From the NCBI RefSeq assembly GCF_012911025.1, contig NZ_WUEI01000007.1, forward strand, positions 27,068-91,067: a DNA stretch of 64,000 nucleotides. The letters run 5' to 3'. The stretch's first letter is position 1, and every line of letters begins with the position of its first letter. Below, piece by piece: positions 8,559 to 17,988 of the stretch. The position numbers and the translations under genes are program-made. This stretch comes from Azoarcus sp. TTM-91. GTDB taxonomy: Bacteria > Pseudomonadota > Gammaproteobacteria > Burkholderiales > Rhodocyclaceae. The notes beneath the pieces were generated by a model. The model was not told the DNA's origin, did no database searches, and was given only the letters and a program-made list of their open reading frames with translations.

Positions 8559-9809
8559 ATGTTCTCCTCGCAAGACACCCTCGCCAAGGTCGATCCCGAG
8601 CTCTGGTCCGCCGTCCAGGCCGAGAACCGCCGCCAGGAAGATCACATCGAACTGATCGCCTCGGAAAACTATGTCTCCCACGCGGTGATGGAAGCCCAGG
8701 GCTCCCAGCTCACCAACAAGTACGCGGAAGGCTATCCGGGCAAGCGTTACTACGGCGGCTGCGAACATGTGGACGTGGTCGAACAACTGGCCATCGACCG
8801 CCTGAAGGCGCTGTTCGGCGCCGAGGCCGCCAACGTGCAGCCCAACTCCGGCTCGCAGGCCAACCAGGCGGTGCTGATGGCCTTCGCCAAACCGGGCGAC
8901 ACCATCATGGGCATGAGCCTGGCCGAAGGCGGCCACCTCACCCACGGCATGCCGCTGAACATGTCCGGCAAGTGGTTCAACGTCGTCGCCTACGGCCTCG
9001 ACGAGAAGGAAGAAATCGACTACGACGCGATGGAAGCGCTGGCCCGCGAGCACAAGCCGCGCATCATCGTCGCCGGCGCCTCCGCCTACTCCCTGCGCAT
9101 CGACTTCGAGCGCTTCGCCAAGGTCGCCAAGGAAGTCGGCGCCATCTTCTGGGTGGACATGGCCCACTACGCCGGCCTCATCGCCGCCGGCTACTACCCG
9201 AACCCGGTGCCGCACGCCGACGTTGTCACCTCCACCACCCACAAGACCCTGCGCGGCCCGCGCGGCGGCATCATCCTGATGAAGGCCGAGCACGAGAAGG
9301 CGATCAACTCCGCCATCTTCCCCGGCCTGCAGGGCGGCCCGCTGGAGCACGTCATCGCGGCCAAGGCGGTGGCCTTCAAGGAAGCGGCCACGCCGGCCTT
9401 CCGCAACTACCAGGAACAGGTCATCGCCAACGCCCGTGTCATGGCACGGGTGCTGGGCGAGGAGCGCGGCCTGCGCATCGTCTCCGGCCGTACCGAGAGC
9501 CACGTCTTCCTGCTCGACCTGCGGGCAATGAAGATCACCGGCAAGGAAGCCGAGGCCGCGCTGGGCCGCGCCCACATCACGGTGAACAAGAACGCCATCC
9601 CGAAGGATCCGGAAAAGCCCTTCGTCACCTCCGGCATCCGCATCGGCTCGCCGGCGATGACCACCCGTGGCTTCACCGAGATCGAAGCCGAGAAGATCGC
9701 CCACCTGATCGCCGACGTGCTCGCCGCGCCGAGCGACGAGGCGGTGCTGGAGCGGGTGCGCGGCCAGGTTGCCGAGCTGTGCGCCAAGTTCCCGGTCTAC
9801 GGCGCCTGA
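8559..9809 (+). CDS. glyA: Serine hydroxymethyltransferase
   Basis: GlyA is the cytosolic PLP enzyme that converts serine and tetrahydrofolate to glycine and 5,10-methylene-tetrahydrofolate. The 416-residue length is typical. Visible hallmarks are [10 protein letters not shown], the substrate stretch [16 protein letters not shown], and the PLP-lysine motif [15 protein letters not shown] start at the ATG giving [16 protein letters not shown], as in other betaproteobacterial enzymes, rather than a longer frame beginning 138 bp upstream. nrdR and ribD follow on the same strand, an order common in proteobacteria. Confidence 0.96.
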   Translation: MFSSQDTLAKVDPELWSAVQAENRRQEDHIELIASENYVSHAVMEAQGSQLTNKYAEGYPGKRYYGGCEHVDVVEQLAIDRLKALFGAEAANVQPNSGSQANQAVLMAFAKPGDTIMGMSLAEGGHLTHGMPLNMSGKWFNVVAYGLDEKEEIDYDAMEALAREHKPRIIVAGASAYSLRIDFERFAKVAKEVGAIFWVDMAHYAGLIAAGYYPNPVPHADVVTSTTHKTLRGPRGGIILMKAEHEKAINSAIFPGLQGGPLEHVIAAKAVAFKEAATPAFRNYQEQVIANARVMARVLGEERGLRIVSGRTESHVFLLDLRAMKITGKEAEAALGRAHITVNKNAIPKDPEKPFVTSGIRIGSPAMTTRGFTEIEAEKIAHLIADVLAAPSDEAVLERVRGQVAELCAKFPVYGA

Positions 9810-9895
9810 GCCGGTCGTAAGGCGCCACCACGGGGAAGGTCCGCGGTGTACGCTGCGGCGGCACCCTCCCCGTCAGGCCAAACGGCTCCACGTCC

Positions 9896-10411
9896 ATGAA
9901 GTGCCCTTTCTGCGACGACCCCAACACCCAGGTCACCGACACCCGTGAGAACGAGGACGGTGACGTGGTGCGTCGCCGCCGCCGCTGCGTGAAGTGCGAC
10001 AAGCGCTTCACCACCTACGAGCGCATCGATCTCAAGATGCCGCACATCGTCAAACGCAACGGCAGCCGCAGCGAGTTCGACCACCGCAAGCTCACCGCCA
10101 GCATGCAGCTGGCGCTGCGCAAGCGGCCGGTGACCACCGAAGACGTGGAAGCCGCGGTAGACCGCATCGAGGCCCGTCTGCTGTCACTGGGCGAGCCGGA
10201 AGTCCCCAGCGAGAAGATTGGCGAACTGGTGATGAAGGAGCTGAAGAAGCTCGACAAGGTCGCCTACATCCGCTTCGCCTCGGTGTATCGCAACTTCGCC
10301 GACGTGGACGAGTTCGCCGAAGTCGTACGCGAAGTGCAGGCCAGACCCAAGCGCGGCCGCGGCAGCGGCCCGGCCACGCCAGACCCCGAACATGACCTTT
10401 TCGGCGGCTGA
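9896..10411 (+). CDS. nrdR: Transcriptional repressor NrdR
   Basis: NrdR is the nucleotide-sensing repressor of ribonucleotide reductase genes. The 171 residues have an N-terminal zinc ribbon (MKCPFC at residues 3 and 6, CVKC at 31 and 34) and an ATP-cone domain starting at [14 protein letters not shown]. The C-terminus is about 20 residues longer than the E. coli protein and is overlapped by the first 20 bp of ribD. No NrdR box was searched exhaustively in the window. Confidence 0.96.
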   Translation: MKCPFCDDPNTQVTDTRENEDGDVVRRRRRCVKCDKRFTTYERIDLKMPHIVKRNGSRSEFDHRKLTASMQLALRKRPVTTEDVEAAVDRIEARLLSLGEPEVPSEKIGELVMKELKKLDKVAYIRFASVYRNFADVDEFAEVVREVQARPKRGRGSGPATPDPEHDLFGG

Positions 10412-11486
10412 TCACGCCGCGATGGCGCGCGCGCTGGCGCTCGCCGAGCAGGGCCTCGACACCACCACACCGAATCCCCGCGTCGGCTGCGTGCTGGTGC
10501 GCGACGGCGTCATCGTCGGCGAAGGCTGGCATCAGCGCGCCGGCGAGCCGCACGCCGAAATCCATGCACTGCGCATGGCCGGCGAAGCCGCCCGCGGCGC
10601 GACCGCCTACGTCACCCTGGAACCCTGCTCCCACTTCGGCCGCACCCCGCCGTGCGCCGACGCGCTGGTGGACGCCGGCGTCGCCCGGGTGGTCGCGGCG
10701 ATGGAAGACCCCAACCCGCTGGTCGCCGGCCGTGGCCTCGCCCGCCTGCGGGCCACCAGCATCATCGCCGAGAGCGGGCTGATGGAAGCCCAGGCGCGCG
10801 AGCTGAACATCGGCTTCGTCTCGCGCATGACCCGCGGCCGCCCCTGGGTGCGGCTGAAGGCCGCCAGCACCCTGGACGGCAAAACTGCACTGGAGAACGG
10901 CGTCAGCCAGTGGATCACCGGCGAAGCCGCGCGGCGCGACGGCCATCGCTGGCGTGCGCGCGCCTGTGCCATCCTGACCGGCATGGGTACCGTCAGGGAA
11001 GACGACCCCCAGCTCACCGTGCGCGACGTGCCCTGCGAACGCCAGCCGCTGCGCATCCTCATCGACGCCCGGCTGGAGCTCCCATCCACCGCGCGCCTGC
11101 TGGCGGGCCCGCCCATCCTGATCGCCACAGCCGGCGGCAATCCGATACGCGAGGCGGAACTGCGGGCCGCCGGCCACGAGGTTCTGGTGCTGCCGAACAC
11201 GGCTGGCAAGGTGGATCTGCCGCAGCTTTTCCGCGCCCTCGGCGCGCGCAGCCTCAACGAAATCCACGTCGAAGCCGGCTTCAAACTCAATGGCTCGCTG
11301 CTGCGGGAAGGCTGTGTGGATGAGTTGCTGCTCTATCTCGCCCCCATGCTGGTCGGCGATGCCGCGCAGGGGCTATTCAACCTGGCGCCGCTGAGCGCGC
11401 TGGACCAGGCCCTGCGCCTGGACATCCGCGACCTGCGCCAAATCGGCGACGACTTCCGCCTGCTGGCGCGCCCGCGTCAGGTCTGA
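10392..11486 (+). CDS. ribD: Riboflavin biosynthesis deaminase/reductase RibD
   Basis: RibD is bifunctional: an N-terminal cytidine-deaminase-like domain (zinc motif [12 protein letters not shown] and [15 protein letters not shown]) deaminates the pyrimidine intermediate, and the C-terminal domain ([12 protein letters not shown] onwards) reduces the ribosyl side chain. The 364 residues match the family. It overlaps nrdR at its start, suggesting coupling, and its end overlaps the convergent moeB gene by 10 bp. No FMN riboswitch lies ahead of it. Confidence 0.95.
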   Translation: MTFSAADHAAMARALALAEQGLDTTTPNPRVGCVLVRDGVIVGEGWHQRAGEPHAEIHALRMAGEAARGATAYVTLEPCSHFGRTPPCADALVDAGVARVVAAMEDPNPLVAGRGLARLRATSIIAESGLMEAQARELNIGFVSRMTRGRPWVRLKAASTLDGKTALENGVSQWITGEAARRDGHRWRARACAILTGMGTVREDDPQLTVRDVPCERQPLRILIDARLELPSTARLLAGPPILIATAGGNPIREAELRAAGHEVLVLPNTAGKVDLPQLFRALGARSLNEIHVEAGFKLNGSLLREGCVDELLLYLAPMLVGDAAQGLFNLAPLSALDQALRLDIRDLRQIGDDFRLLARPRQV

Positions 11487-12241
11487 GCCCTCGCGCGCTC
11501 GGCGCACACCGGGCAAGCCGGATCACGCCCGAAGGACACGCTGCGCCAGTTCATGCCCAGGCTGTCGAGCAACAGCAGGCGACCATCCAGCGTAGTGCCA
11601 CAGCCACTGAGCAGCTTCAGCGCCTCGGCCGCCTGGGTGGCGCCGACGATGCCGGTCAGCGGCGCGAACACGCCCATCACCGCGCAGCGCACCTCCTCCA
11701 CATCCTCGCCTTCGGGGAACAGGCAGTGGTAGCAGGGCGCCTCCCGCTGACGCAGATCGAACACCGAGATCTGGCCATCGAAGCGGATCGCCGCGCCGGA
11801 AATCAGCGGCCGGGCATGGCGGGCACAGGCGCGGTTGATGGCATGACGGGTGGCGAAGTTGTCCGAACAGTCCAGCACCACGTCGGCGGCGGCCACCTCC
11901 GCCTCCAGCGCCTCACCCTGCAAGCGTAGCGCTCGTGTTTCCACCCGCGCCAGCGGATTCAGGCGATGCAGCGTATCCCGGCCGGACTCCACCTTGAGCC
12001 GCCCCACGCCTTCCGCGCTGTGCAGAATCTGCCGCTGGAGGTTGGTGAGGTCCACCGTGTCGTCGTCGGCCAACACCAGCGTGCCCACGCCAGCCGCGGC
12101 CAGATACATGGCCGCCGGCGACCCCAGGCCGCCAGCGCCGACGATCAGCGCGCGGGCGCCCAGGATGGCCTCCTGCCCCTCCACACCGATTTCAGGCAAC
12201 AGGATGTGGCGGCTGTAACGCAGCAGTTGATCGTCGTTCAT
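11477..12241 (-). CDS. moeB: MoeB/ThiF/HesA-family adenylyltransferase
   Basis: This E1-like enzyme activates the C-terminus of a ubiquitin-fold sulfur carrier (MoaD in molybdopterin synthesis, or ThiS) by adenylation. The 254 residues show the ATP-binding loop GAGGLGSPAAMYLAAAGVG, the NLQRQ motif, and the zinc cysteine pairs CYHC and CPVC. I start at MNDDQLLRYSRHILLPEIG, the usual start; a longer frame would add 16 residues. It is separated by a terminator from the minus-strand genes upstream. moaC lies far away in the window. MoeB versus ThiF cannot be settled from sequence alone. Confidence 0.88.
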   Translation of the reverse strand: MNDDQLLRYSRHILLPEIGVEGQEAILGARALIVGAGGLGSPAAMYLAAAGVGTLVLADDDTVDLTNLQRQILHSAEGVGRLKVESGRDTLHRLNPLARVETRALRLQGEALEAEVAAADVVLDCSDNFATRHAINRACARHARPLISGAAIRFDGQISVFDLRQREAPCYHCLFPEGEDVEEVRCAVMGVFAPLTGIVGATQAAEALKLLSGCGTTLDGRLLLLDSLGMNWRSVSFGRDPACPVCAERARAQT

Positions 12242-12255
12242 GACATCAGGAAATG

Positions 12256-12277
12256 AAAAAGGACCGCAGTGCGGTCC
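12256..12277 (-). terminator. Intrinsic terminator after the gpmA-envC-ctpA-orf unit
   Basis: On the minus strand an 8-bp perfect stem (GGACCGCA/TGCGGTCC) is followed by TTTTT. It lies 28 bp past the stop of the small unknown gene and just before moeB, so it closes the upstream minus-strand transcription unit and makes moeB independent. Confidence 0.75.
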
Positions 12278-12304
12278 GAAGCTCTCCAACCCGGCGAAGC
12301 CGGC

Positions 12305-12751
12305 CTACTTGTAGCCCCGGAGATCCGGTGGCGTGGTGTCGTGATCGCCGTGAGGGTGGTGCTCCCAGGCATGCACATACACTTTGTGGGATTGCTTCAG
12401 CAGACGCTCCGGCGACCCCAGATTGCGCCGCTGCGTTTCCTCGCTGAAACGGATCAGCCAGCGACCCAGCTGCCAGCGCAAACCCTCGTCCAGCACTAAC
12501 CCTTGAGCCCGCAGGCGGGCCTCCAAGCCCTGGAGGGAGTGCTCCAGCACCGAGTAGCTCACCAGCAGCTCAGCTGCGGCCCCACGTACTACCGTCACCC
12601 CCTGGAGCGCCGCGAGGACCGCAATCGCCTGTTCGCACTGCTGCGGCCAGCGGGGATGCAGCCGCAGCACCCGCCGCTTCAGCACGCCTCCGCCCGGCGC
12701 CGGATGATGGTGACGCCTGCCGGCCAGCTTGTACGCCGTTTCCCTCAGCAT
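12305..12751 (-). CDS. Conserved hypothetical protein, HMA-like fold suspected
   Basis: I do not recognise this 148-residue protein by name. Residues from about 27 to 90 (starting RVLRLHPRWPQ) alternate as strand-helix-strand-strand-helix-strand, like a heavy-metal-associated ferredoxin fold, but the metal-binding CxxC is missing. The C-terminus is histidine-rich (HAWEHHPHGDHD). The ATG is preceded by GGAGGTGGGTG; a GTG one codon earlier is also possible. It lies 21 bp after ctpA and is followed by a terminator, so it is the last gene of the gpmA-envC-ctpA unit. No function is claimed. Confidence 0.65.
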   Translation of the reverse strand: MLRETAYKLAGRRHHHPAPGGGVLKRRVLRLHPRWPQQCEQAIAVLAALQGVTVVRGAAAELLVSYSVLEHSLQGLEARLRAQGLVLDEGLRWQLGRWLIRFSEETQRRNLGSPERLLKQSHKVYVHAWEHHPHGDHDTTPPDLRGYK

Positions 12752-12772
12752 CACCCACCTCCATGAGCGCGA

Positions 12773-14134
12773 TTACTTCTTGTTCTGGACGATCTGCAGT
12801 CCCTTCAGCAGATTCACCGCCTGAGCCAGTTGGTAGTCGTCCTTGCCGGCCAGTTCGAAGCGCGGCGGCATGTCTTCGTCGTCGCCCTTGCCGTTGTTCT
12901 GCAGCAGGCGCTCGGCTTCCGGATCGCGGTCGTTGCCCAAGTGGCCCTGCAGGTCCGCCTCGCGCACACGACGGGCGGAACCGTTGGTGCTCTCCTCGAC
13001 GACGATGTCCGGCTCTATGCCCTTGGCCTGGATGGAGCGCCCCCCCGGCGTGTAGTAGCGCGCGGTAGTGAGCTTGATCGCGGTATTCGCATTCAGCGGA
13101 ATGATGGTCTGCACCGAACCCTTGCCGAAGGTCTGGGTGCCCATCACCACCGCACGCTTGTGATCCTGCAGCGCACCGGCGACGATTTCAGAAGCGGAGG
13201 CAGAGCCGCCGTTCACCAGCACCACCATCGGCAGATCCTTGATGCTGGGCGGCAGGGACTTCAGGAAGTCGTCCCGGGTGCCGCGCAGGTAGTCTTCCGG
13301 TGCGGCGCGGTATTCGCGCTTGGCATCCTCGGTGCGGCCGTCTGTGGAGACGACCACCGTGTTGGCCGGCAGGAAGGCAGCGGCGACGCCGACCGCACCG
13401 TGCAGCAGGCCGCCCGGGTCGTTGCGCAGATCGAGCACCAGCCCCTTCAGCTGACCTTCCTTGACCAGCTTGTCCAGGTGCTGAACCAGCGAGGAGGCGG
13501 TGTTCTCCTGAAACTGGGCGACACGCACGTAGCCATAGCCGGGTTCGACGATCTTGGACTTGACGCTCTGCACCTTGATGACTTCACGCGTCAGCGTGAT
13601 CACCACCGGCCGGTTCTCGCCCTTGCGCATGATGGTGAGTGTGATGTCGGTCTTGGGCTTGCCGCGCATGCGCTTGACCGCATCGTTCAGGCTCATGCCC
13701 TTGACCGGGGTGTCATCCAGCTTGACGATGAGGTCGCCCGCCTTGACGCCGGCGCGGAAAGCCGGCGTGTCTTCGATCGGCGAGATGACCTTGACGAAGC
13801 CGTCCTCGGTGCCAACCTCGATGCCGAGGCCCCCGAACTCGCCCTGGGTGCCGACCTGCAGATCCTTGAAGGCCTCCGCGTCCAGGTAGGCGGAGTGGGG
13901 ATCCAGCCCGGACAGCATGCCGCTGATCGCCTGGGTGATCAGCTTCTTGTCCTCGACCGGCTCGACGTAGCCCTGCTTGATCGCGTTGAACACGTCGGCG
14001 AAGGCGCGCAGTTCTTCCACCGGTAGCGGCGCCGGCGTGACCTTGTCGGCGTTGGCGGAGAAATTGAGGCTGATCATCACCCCGGCGAAAACGCCGGTCA
14101 TCACCAGGCCGACTTGCTTCAGCTTGCTGCGCAT
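12773..14134 (-). CDS. ctpA: Carboxyl-terminal processing protease (S41 family)
   Basis: CtpA is a periplasmic serine protease that trims or degrades envelope proteins. The 453 residues start with a signal/anchor segment (VGLVMTGVFAGVMISLNF), then a PDZ domain (GGLGIEVGTEDGFVKV) and the S41 catalytic core: the serine in GGSASASEIVAGAL and the lysine in GTQTFGKGSVQ. I start at MRSKLKQVG, with GGAG six bases upstream, discarding a longer frame. It follows envC by 55 bp, an arrangement conserved in proteobacteria and linked to septal peptidoglycan hydrolysis. Confidence 0.93.
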   Translation of the reverse strand: MRSKLKQVGLVMTGVFAGVMISLNFSANADKVTPAPLPVEELRAFADVFNAIKQGYVEPVEDKKLITQAISGMLSGLDPHSAYLDAEAFKDLQVGTQGEFGGLGIEVGTEDGFVKVISPIEDTPAFRAGVKAGDLIVKLDDTPVKGMSLNDAVKRMRGKPKTDITLTIMRKGENRPVVITLTREVIKVQSVKSKIVEPGYGYVRVAQFQENTASSLVQHLDKLVKEGQLKGLVLDLRNDPGGLLHGAVGVAAAFLPANTVVVSTDGRTEDAKREYRAAPEDYLRGTRDDFLKSLPPSIKDLPMVVLVNGGSASASEIVAGALQDHKRAVVMGTQTFGKGSVQTIIPLNANTAIKLTTARYYTPGGRSIQAKGIEPDIVVEESTNGSARRVREADLQGHLGNDRDPEAERLLQNNGKGDDEDMPPRFELAGKDDYQLAQAVNLLKGLQIVQNKK

Positions 14135-14189
14135 AAGGACTCCATCGGGGCGCGTCCCGGCCTTCCGGGCCGCATCTTCGTTCGTTTCG

Positions 14190-15500
14190 TCAGTTGAGCC
14201 TGACCCACAGCATCGGGTCCAGCGGCCGGCCCTGATGACGGATTTCAAAGTATAAACCTGATTCCGCAACGCCCCCGCTGGCCCCCACGCTGGCAATTGC
14301 GTCGCCACCGCCCACCTTGTCGCCGACTTCCTTCAGCAGGGCATCGTTGTTGCCGTAAACCGAAAGGTAGTCACCGCCGTGGTCGATGATGAGCAGATTG
14401 CCGTAGCCACGCAACCAGTCGGAGAAGACCACTTCGCCGCCCGCAACCGCGCGCACCTCGCTGCCGTTGCCGGCGCGGATGAAGACGCCCTTCCAGGTGG
14501 TGCCGCCTTCGGCCCTTGGAGCACCGAAGCGTCCCACCAGTTCTCCCCGCACCGGGAATCTGAGCTGGCCGCGCAACTGCGCAAAACTGACGCCGGTGGG
14601 CGTGGCTCCAGCGGCATGGCGGACCTCGCCCACCACCGGTTCGGAGCGGCGCGGCGTCTGGCTGCCTTGAGATGGAGGGCTGGCCGCGGCAGCCGCCGCC
14701 CGCTCGCGCGCGGCCTGCTGCTCGGCGGCACGGCGTGCTGCGGCCTGGCGCGCCGCCGCTTCACGGGCGCGCTGTACCAGGGTATCGATGAGCCGGCCCA
14801 GGCGCTGCTCGTCCTGACGCAGGGCACTCACCTCTTTCTGCTGGGTCTTCAGTTGATCGGAAATCAGCGCCAGGGCCTGCTTGCGGGTTTCATGGACCGA
14901 GGCCAGCTCGGCCTGCCGTGCCTGCTGCTCCGCCGCCAGTGCGACGACGCGGTCGCGGCGCTGGCCGATCTCGGCCGCGCGCATCGCCTTTTCCTTGAGA
15001 TCCGCGCGCAGGGATTCGATCAGCCCCAGGCGGGCGCGACCAAGGTGTTCCAGGTAATGGGCATCGCGGGCGAGCTGGTTGGGATCGCGCGCCGACAGCA
15101 GCGGCGCCACGCCATCGGCGGCGCCATGCATATAGTGCCGCCGCAGCCACTCCGCCAGTTCGTCCTGGCGGGCGGCGATGCGCCCTTCGACTTCCCGCTG
15201 CTCGGCTTCCAGCAGCGCCAGTTTGCGCTCGGCATCCGCCTTCTCGCCCCCCAGCCGGCGCACCTCACGCTCCACCCGGGACACGGCCCGCTCGGCTTCC
15301 GCCAGCGCGGTGGCCGCGCCGGAGCGGGACGCCTCGGTCTGCGCCATGTCCTTCTGCAACTCGCGGATGCGGCGCTTCAGGTCGTCCAGGTCGGAGCGCT
15401 TCTCGGCCAGGTCGCCCGCCTGCTGCGCCAGCGCCGGCCAGGCGAGCGACACCGCCACTGCAACCAGCAGGCAGCGCAGTACGCGGCGTGATGTCCTCAT
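14190..15500 (-). CDS. envC: Murein hydrolase activator EnvC (coiled coil + LytM domain)
   Basis: EnvC activates division amidases at the septum from the periplasm. The 436 residues have a signal peptide (LLVAVAVSLAWPALA), a long charged coiled coil (about residues 28-270) and a C-terminal M23/LytM domain starting near LRFPVRGELVGRFG. The zinc site looks degenerate, as in EnvC: TTWKG stands where an active LytM enzyme has a zinc His, while DHGGDYLSVYGNN remains. It sits between gpmA and ctpA on the same strand, as in many beta- and gammaproteobacteria. Confidence 0.92.
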   Translation of the reverse strand: MRTSRRVLRCLLVAVAVSLAWPALAQQAGDLAEKRSDLDDLKRRIRELQKDMAQTEASRSGAATALAEAERAVSRVEREVRRLGGEKADAERKLALLEAEQREVEGRIAARQDELAEWLRRHYMHGAADGVAPLLSARDPNQLARDAHYLEHLGRARLGLIESLRADLKEKAMRAAEIGQRRDRVVALAAEQQARQAELASVHETRKQALALISDQLKTQQKEVSALRQDEQRLGRLIDTLVQRAREAAARQAAARRAAEQQAARERAAAAAASPPSQGSQTPRRSEPVVGEVRHAAGATPTGVSFAQLRGQLRFPVRGELVGRFGAPRAEGGTTWKGVFIRAGNGSEVRAVAGGEVVFSDWLRGYGNLLIIDHGGDYLSVYGNNDALLKEVGDKVGGGDAIASVGASGGVAESGLYFEIRHQGRPLDPMLWVRLN

Positions 15501-15517
15501 CTGGCGAAGCGGGAAAG

Positions 15518-16267
15518 TCAGGCCTTGGCCTTGCCCTGGCTGGCAACCGCAGCCTGGGCGGCGCGGATGGTCTCTTCGTCGGCGAGGTAGTAGTGCTTCA
15601 CCGGCTTGAGGTTGGCATCCAGTTCATAGACCAGCGGCTGGGCAGTCGGAATGTTGAGGGCGACGATGTCGTCGTCGGAAATCCCGTCCAGGTACTTGAT
15701 CAGCGCACGCAGACTGTTGCCGTGGGCAGCGACCAGGATGCGGCGGCCGGCCAGAATCTGTGGCACGACCACCGTTTCCCAGTAAGGCACCACGCGCGCC
15801 ACCGTGTCCTTCAGGCATTCGGTGCGCGGAAACTGGGCCTTGGGCAGGCCGGCGTAGCGCGGGTCATCCACGGTGAGGCGCTCGTCGCCTTCGGGCAGCG
15901 GGTCGGGCGGAGTGTCGTAGGAGCGGCGCCACACCAGCACCTGCTCGTCACCGAAGCGGGCAGCAGTCTCGGCCTTGTTCAGGCCCTGCAGCGCACCGTA
16001 GTGGCGCTCGTTGAGACGCCAGGAATGCTCAACCGGCAGCCACAGGGAATCCAGTTCTTCCAGCACGATGTTCAAGGTCTTGTTCGCGCGCTTCAGCACC
16101 GAGGTGAAGGCGAGATCGAAGCCATAGCCCTCGGCCTTCAGCAGCTTGCCCGCGCGATGCGCTTCTTCCGTACCCTGCTCGGTAAGGTCTACATCGGTCC
16201 AGCCGGTGAAGCGGTTTTCCTTGTTCCAGGTGGATTCGCCATGGCGAAGCAGAACGATCTTGTACAT
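15518..16267 (-). CDS. gpmA: 2,3-bisphosphoglycerate-dependent phosphoglycerate mutase
   Basis: GpmA interconverts 3- and 2-phosphoglycerate in glycolysis and gluconeogenesis. The 249 residues are the full family length and begin [20 protein letters not shown]; the second catalytic His lies in [15 protein letters not shown], and [11 protein letters not shown] is diagnostic. It is the first gene of the gpmA-envC-ctpA unit, 17 bp before envC, and is divergent from the ArsR regulator gene. Confidence 0.96.
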   Translation of the reverse strand: MYKIVLLRHGESTWNKENRFTGWTDVDLTEQGTEEAHRAGKLLKAEGYGFDLAFTSVLKRANKTLNIVLEELDSLWLPVEHSWRLNERHYGALQGLNKAETAARFGDEQVLVWRRSYDTPPDPLPEGDERLTVDDPRYAGLPKAQFPRTECLKDTVARVVPYWETVVVPQILAGRRILVAAHGNSLRALIKYLDGISDDDIVALNIPTAQPLVYELDANLKPVKHYYLADEETIRAAQAAVASQGKAKA

Positions 16268-16394
16268 GTGGGGATCGAGTCCGGTTTAGGGGTTTGAACG
16301 GGGATGACGGCCCGGGCGGCAACCATGCGGCGCCAGCCGAGCAAGACCGCGGCGCGATATTTTATACTAACGGTTTTGCCCGCCCGGCCTTCAC

Positions 16395-16721
16395 GTGAAC
16401 AAAGAAGACATCTTCGAGCTGATAGACAAGCACGAGCACATCGAGATGGCCGCCCGGGCGCTGAAGGCGATCGCCCATCCACTGCGGCTGAAGATCCTGT
16501 GCGTGCTGGGCGAAGGCGAGGTCTGCGTGCAGGACATCGTCGAAGCGGTGGGCACCTCGCAAAGCAACATCTCGCAACATCTGGCCATCCTGCGCGACAA
16601 GGGCGTACTCCAGACGCGCAAGGATGCCAACCGGGTCTATTACCGTGTGGGCGACCAACGCACCCTGCAACTCATCGTGCTCATGCGCGAGGTCTTCTGC
16701 GGCGTGCCGCCCAGGCATTGA
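16395..16721 (+). CDS. ArsR-family repressor, SqrR/BigR/YgaV-like (persulfide sensor candidate)
   Basis: This 108-residue winged-helix protein has an ArsR-type recognition helix (TSQSNISQHLAILRDKG) and starts with GTG. It lacks the CxC metal site of ArsR/SmtB sensors in helix 3. Instead it has Cys36 in LKILCVLGEGE and Cys102 in the terminal REVFC. The spacing of 66 residues equals that of the two redox cysteines I recall for SqrR (41/107) and BigR (42/108), which sense sulfide through persulfide chemistry. A third Cys is at 44. It precedes a membrane-anchored rhodanese, as in the E. coli ygaV-ygaP pair. Sensing is inference. Confidence 0.82.
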   Translation: MNKEDIFELIDKHEHIEMAARALKAIAHPLRLKILCVLGEGEVCVQDIVEAVGTSQSNISQHLAILRDKGVLQTRKDANRVYYRVGDQRTLQLIVLMREVFCGVPPRH

Positions 16722-16764
16722 GCCCGTCCATCGATTTTCCCAACCCAACCGGAGCGACGTTTTG

Positions 16765-17181
16765 GTGGAATTCCTGCAACAGAACTGGTACTGGGCCGCC
16801 CTGGCGGTGGCCAGCGGCGCTTGGCTGCTCGTGGAAACCGTGCGCAGCGGCAACAACAAGGCGCAACTCTCGCCGGTCCAGGCCACGCTGCTGATCAACC
16901 GCGAAGACGCCATCGTCGTCGATGTGCGGGATCAGGGCGAATATGCCGCCGGCCACATCGCCGGCTCCCGCCACATCCCCGCGGGCGAACTGGAACGGCG
17001 CAGTGGCGAACTCGACAAGTTCAAATCGCGTCCAATCATCCTCTGCTGCGCCACCGGCAACCGCTCGGCTGGCGCGCTGGCCCAATTGCGCAAAGCCGGT
17101 TTCGAGAAGGTGTACAACCTGCGCGGCGGCATCATGGAATGGGAGAAGGCAGGCCAGCCGCTGAGCCGCAAGAGGAAATGA
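16765..17181 (+). CDS. Membrane-anchored single-domain rhodanese
   Basis: This sulfurtransferase has one N-terminal membrane segment (WYWAALAVASGAWLLVETV) and a rhodanese domain from about residue 35. The active-site loop is CCATGNRS with Cys95 as the predicted persulfide-carrying residue; DVRDQGEY and NLRGGIMEW are family motifs. The start is uncertain: GTG (used here) or the TTG one codon before, both after GGAG. Only about 40 bp separate it from the ArsR gene, and glutaredoxin follows directly, suggesting a sulfane-sulfur handling operon. Confidence 0.87.
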   Translation: MEFLQQNWYWAALAVASGAWLLVETVRSGNNKAQLSPVQATLLINREDAIVVDVRDQGEYAAGHIAGSRHIPAGELERRSGELDKFKSRPIILCCATGNRSAGALAQLRKAGFEKVYNLRGGIMEWEKAGQPLSRKRK

Positions 17182-17183
17182 CC

Positions 17184-17453
17184 ATGCCCCACATCCGCAT
17201 GTACGCTACCGGCACCTGTCCCTATTGCCATCGCGCGGAGCACCTGCTTCGCAGCAAGGGGGTGGGCGACGAACTGGAACTGATCCGGGTGGACATCGAC
17301 CCCTCCCGCCGTGCAGAAATGATGCAACTCAGCGGCCGGCGCACGGTTCCGCAGATCTTCATCGGCGATTACCATGTCGGCGGCTGCGACGACCTGCACG
17401 ACCTCGACCACCGGGGCGGCCTGGATCCACTGCTTCAAGGCCAGGGGGCCTGA
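17184..17453 (+). CDS. grxC: Glutaredoxin 3
   Basis: This 89-residue cytosolic dithiol glutaredoxin carries the CPYC active site (Cys12, Cys15), the TVPQIFIG cis-proline loop and GGCDDLHDLD for glutathione binding. An ATG six bases earlier overlaps the rhodanese stop, but AGAGGA is better spaced for the chosen start. It reduces glutathione-mixed disulfides or persulfides. secB follows 63 bp later, a conserved pair in proteobacteria. Confidence 0.94.
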   Translation: MPHIRMYATGTCPYCHRAEHLLRSKGVGDELELIRVDIDPSRRAEMMQLSGRRTVPQIFIGDYHVGGCDDLHDLDHRGGLDPLLQGQGA

Positions 17454-17516
17454 GCCCTCCGGCATCCCGCTGTAACAATCATCTTCACCAAAACACCACC
17501 GAGCAGGCTTTCCGAA

Positions 17517-17978
17517 ATGACCGAAAACGCGCAACCCGTATTCTCCATCGAGAAGATCTACGTGAAGGATCTCTCCCTCGAGGTCCCCAACGCCCCGCAG
17601 GTCTTCCTCGAGCGCGAGACGCCGCAGATCAACGTGCAGCTGCGCACCGAAGGCAAGGGCATCAACGACGGCCTGTTCGAGATCGTGCTGACCGTGACCG
17701 TGTCGGCCGAGCTGCCGGAATCCAAGACGGTGTTCCTGGTCGAAGTGGCCCAGGCAGGCGTGTTCCAGATCCGCAACATCCCGCAGGAAGACCTGGAGCC
17801 GGTGATGATGGTCGGCTGCCCCAACATTCTTTTCCCTTATGCCCGCGAGGCGGTTTCCGACGCGATCACCCGCGCCGGCTTCCAGCCGGTGGTGCTGGCG
17901 CCGGTGAACTTCGACGCCCTCTACCAGCAGCAGCGCGAGCAAGCCGCTGCCCAGCCGGGCGAGGTCCCGGTCCAGTAA
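17517..17978 (+). CDS. secB: Protein-export chaperone SecB
   Basis: SecB holds presecretory proteins unfolded and hands them to SecA. The 153 residues show the family core: FSIEKIYVKDLSLEVPNAP at the N-terminus, then the VPN/IRNIP region and LFPYAREAVSDAITRAGF. It sits between grxC and a secreted SH3 protein, then gpsA; the grxC-secB-gpsA order is widely conserved. Confidence 0.96.
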   Translation: MTENAQPVFSIEKIYVKDLSLEVPNAPQVFLERETPQINVQLRTEGKGINDGLFEIVLTVTVSAELPESKTVFLVEVAQAGVFQIRNIPQEDLEPVMMVGCPNILFPYAREAVSDAITRAGFQPVVLAPVNFDALYQQQREQAAAQPGEVPVQ

Positions 17979-17988
17979 GGACGTTGCT

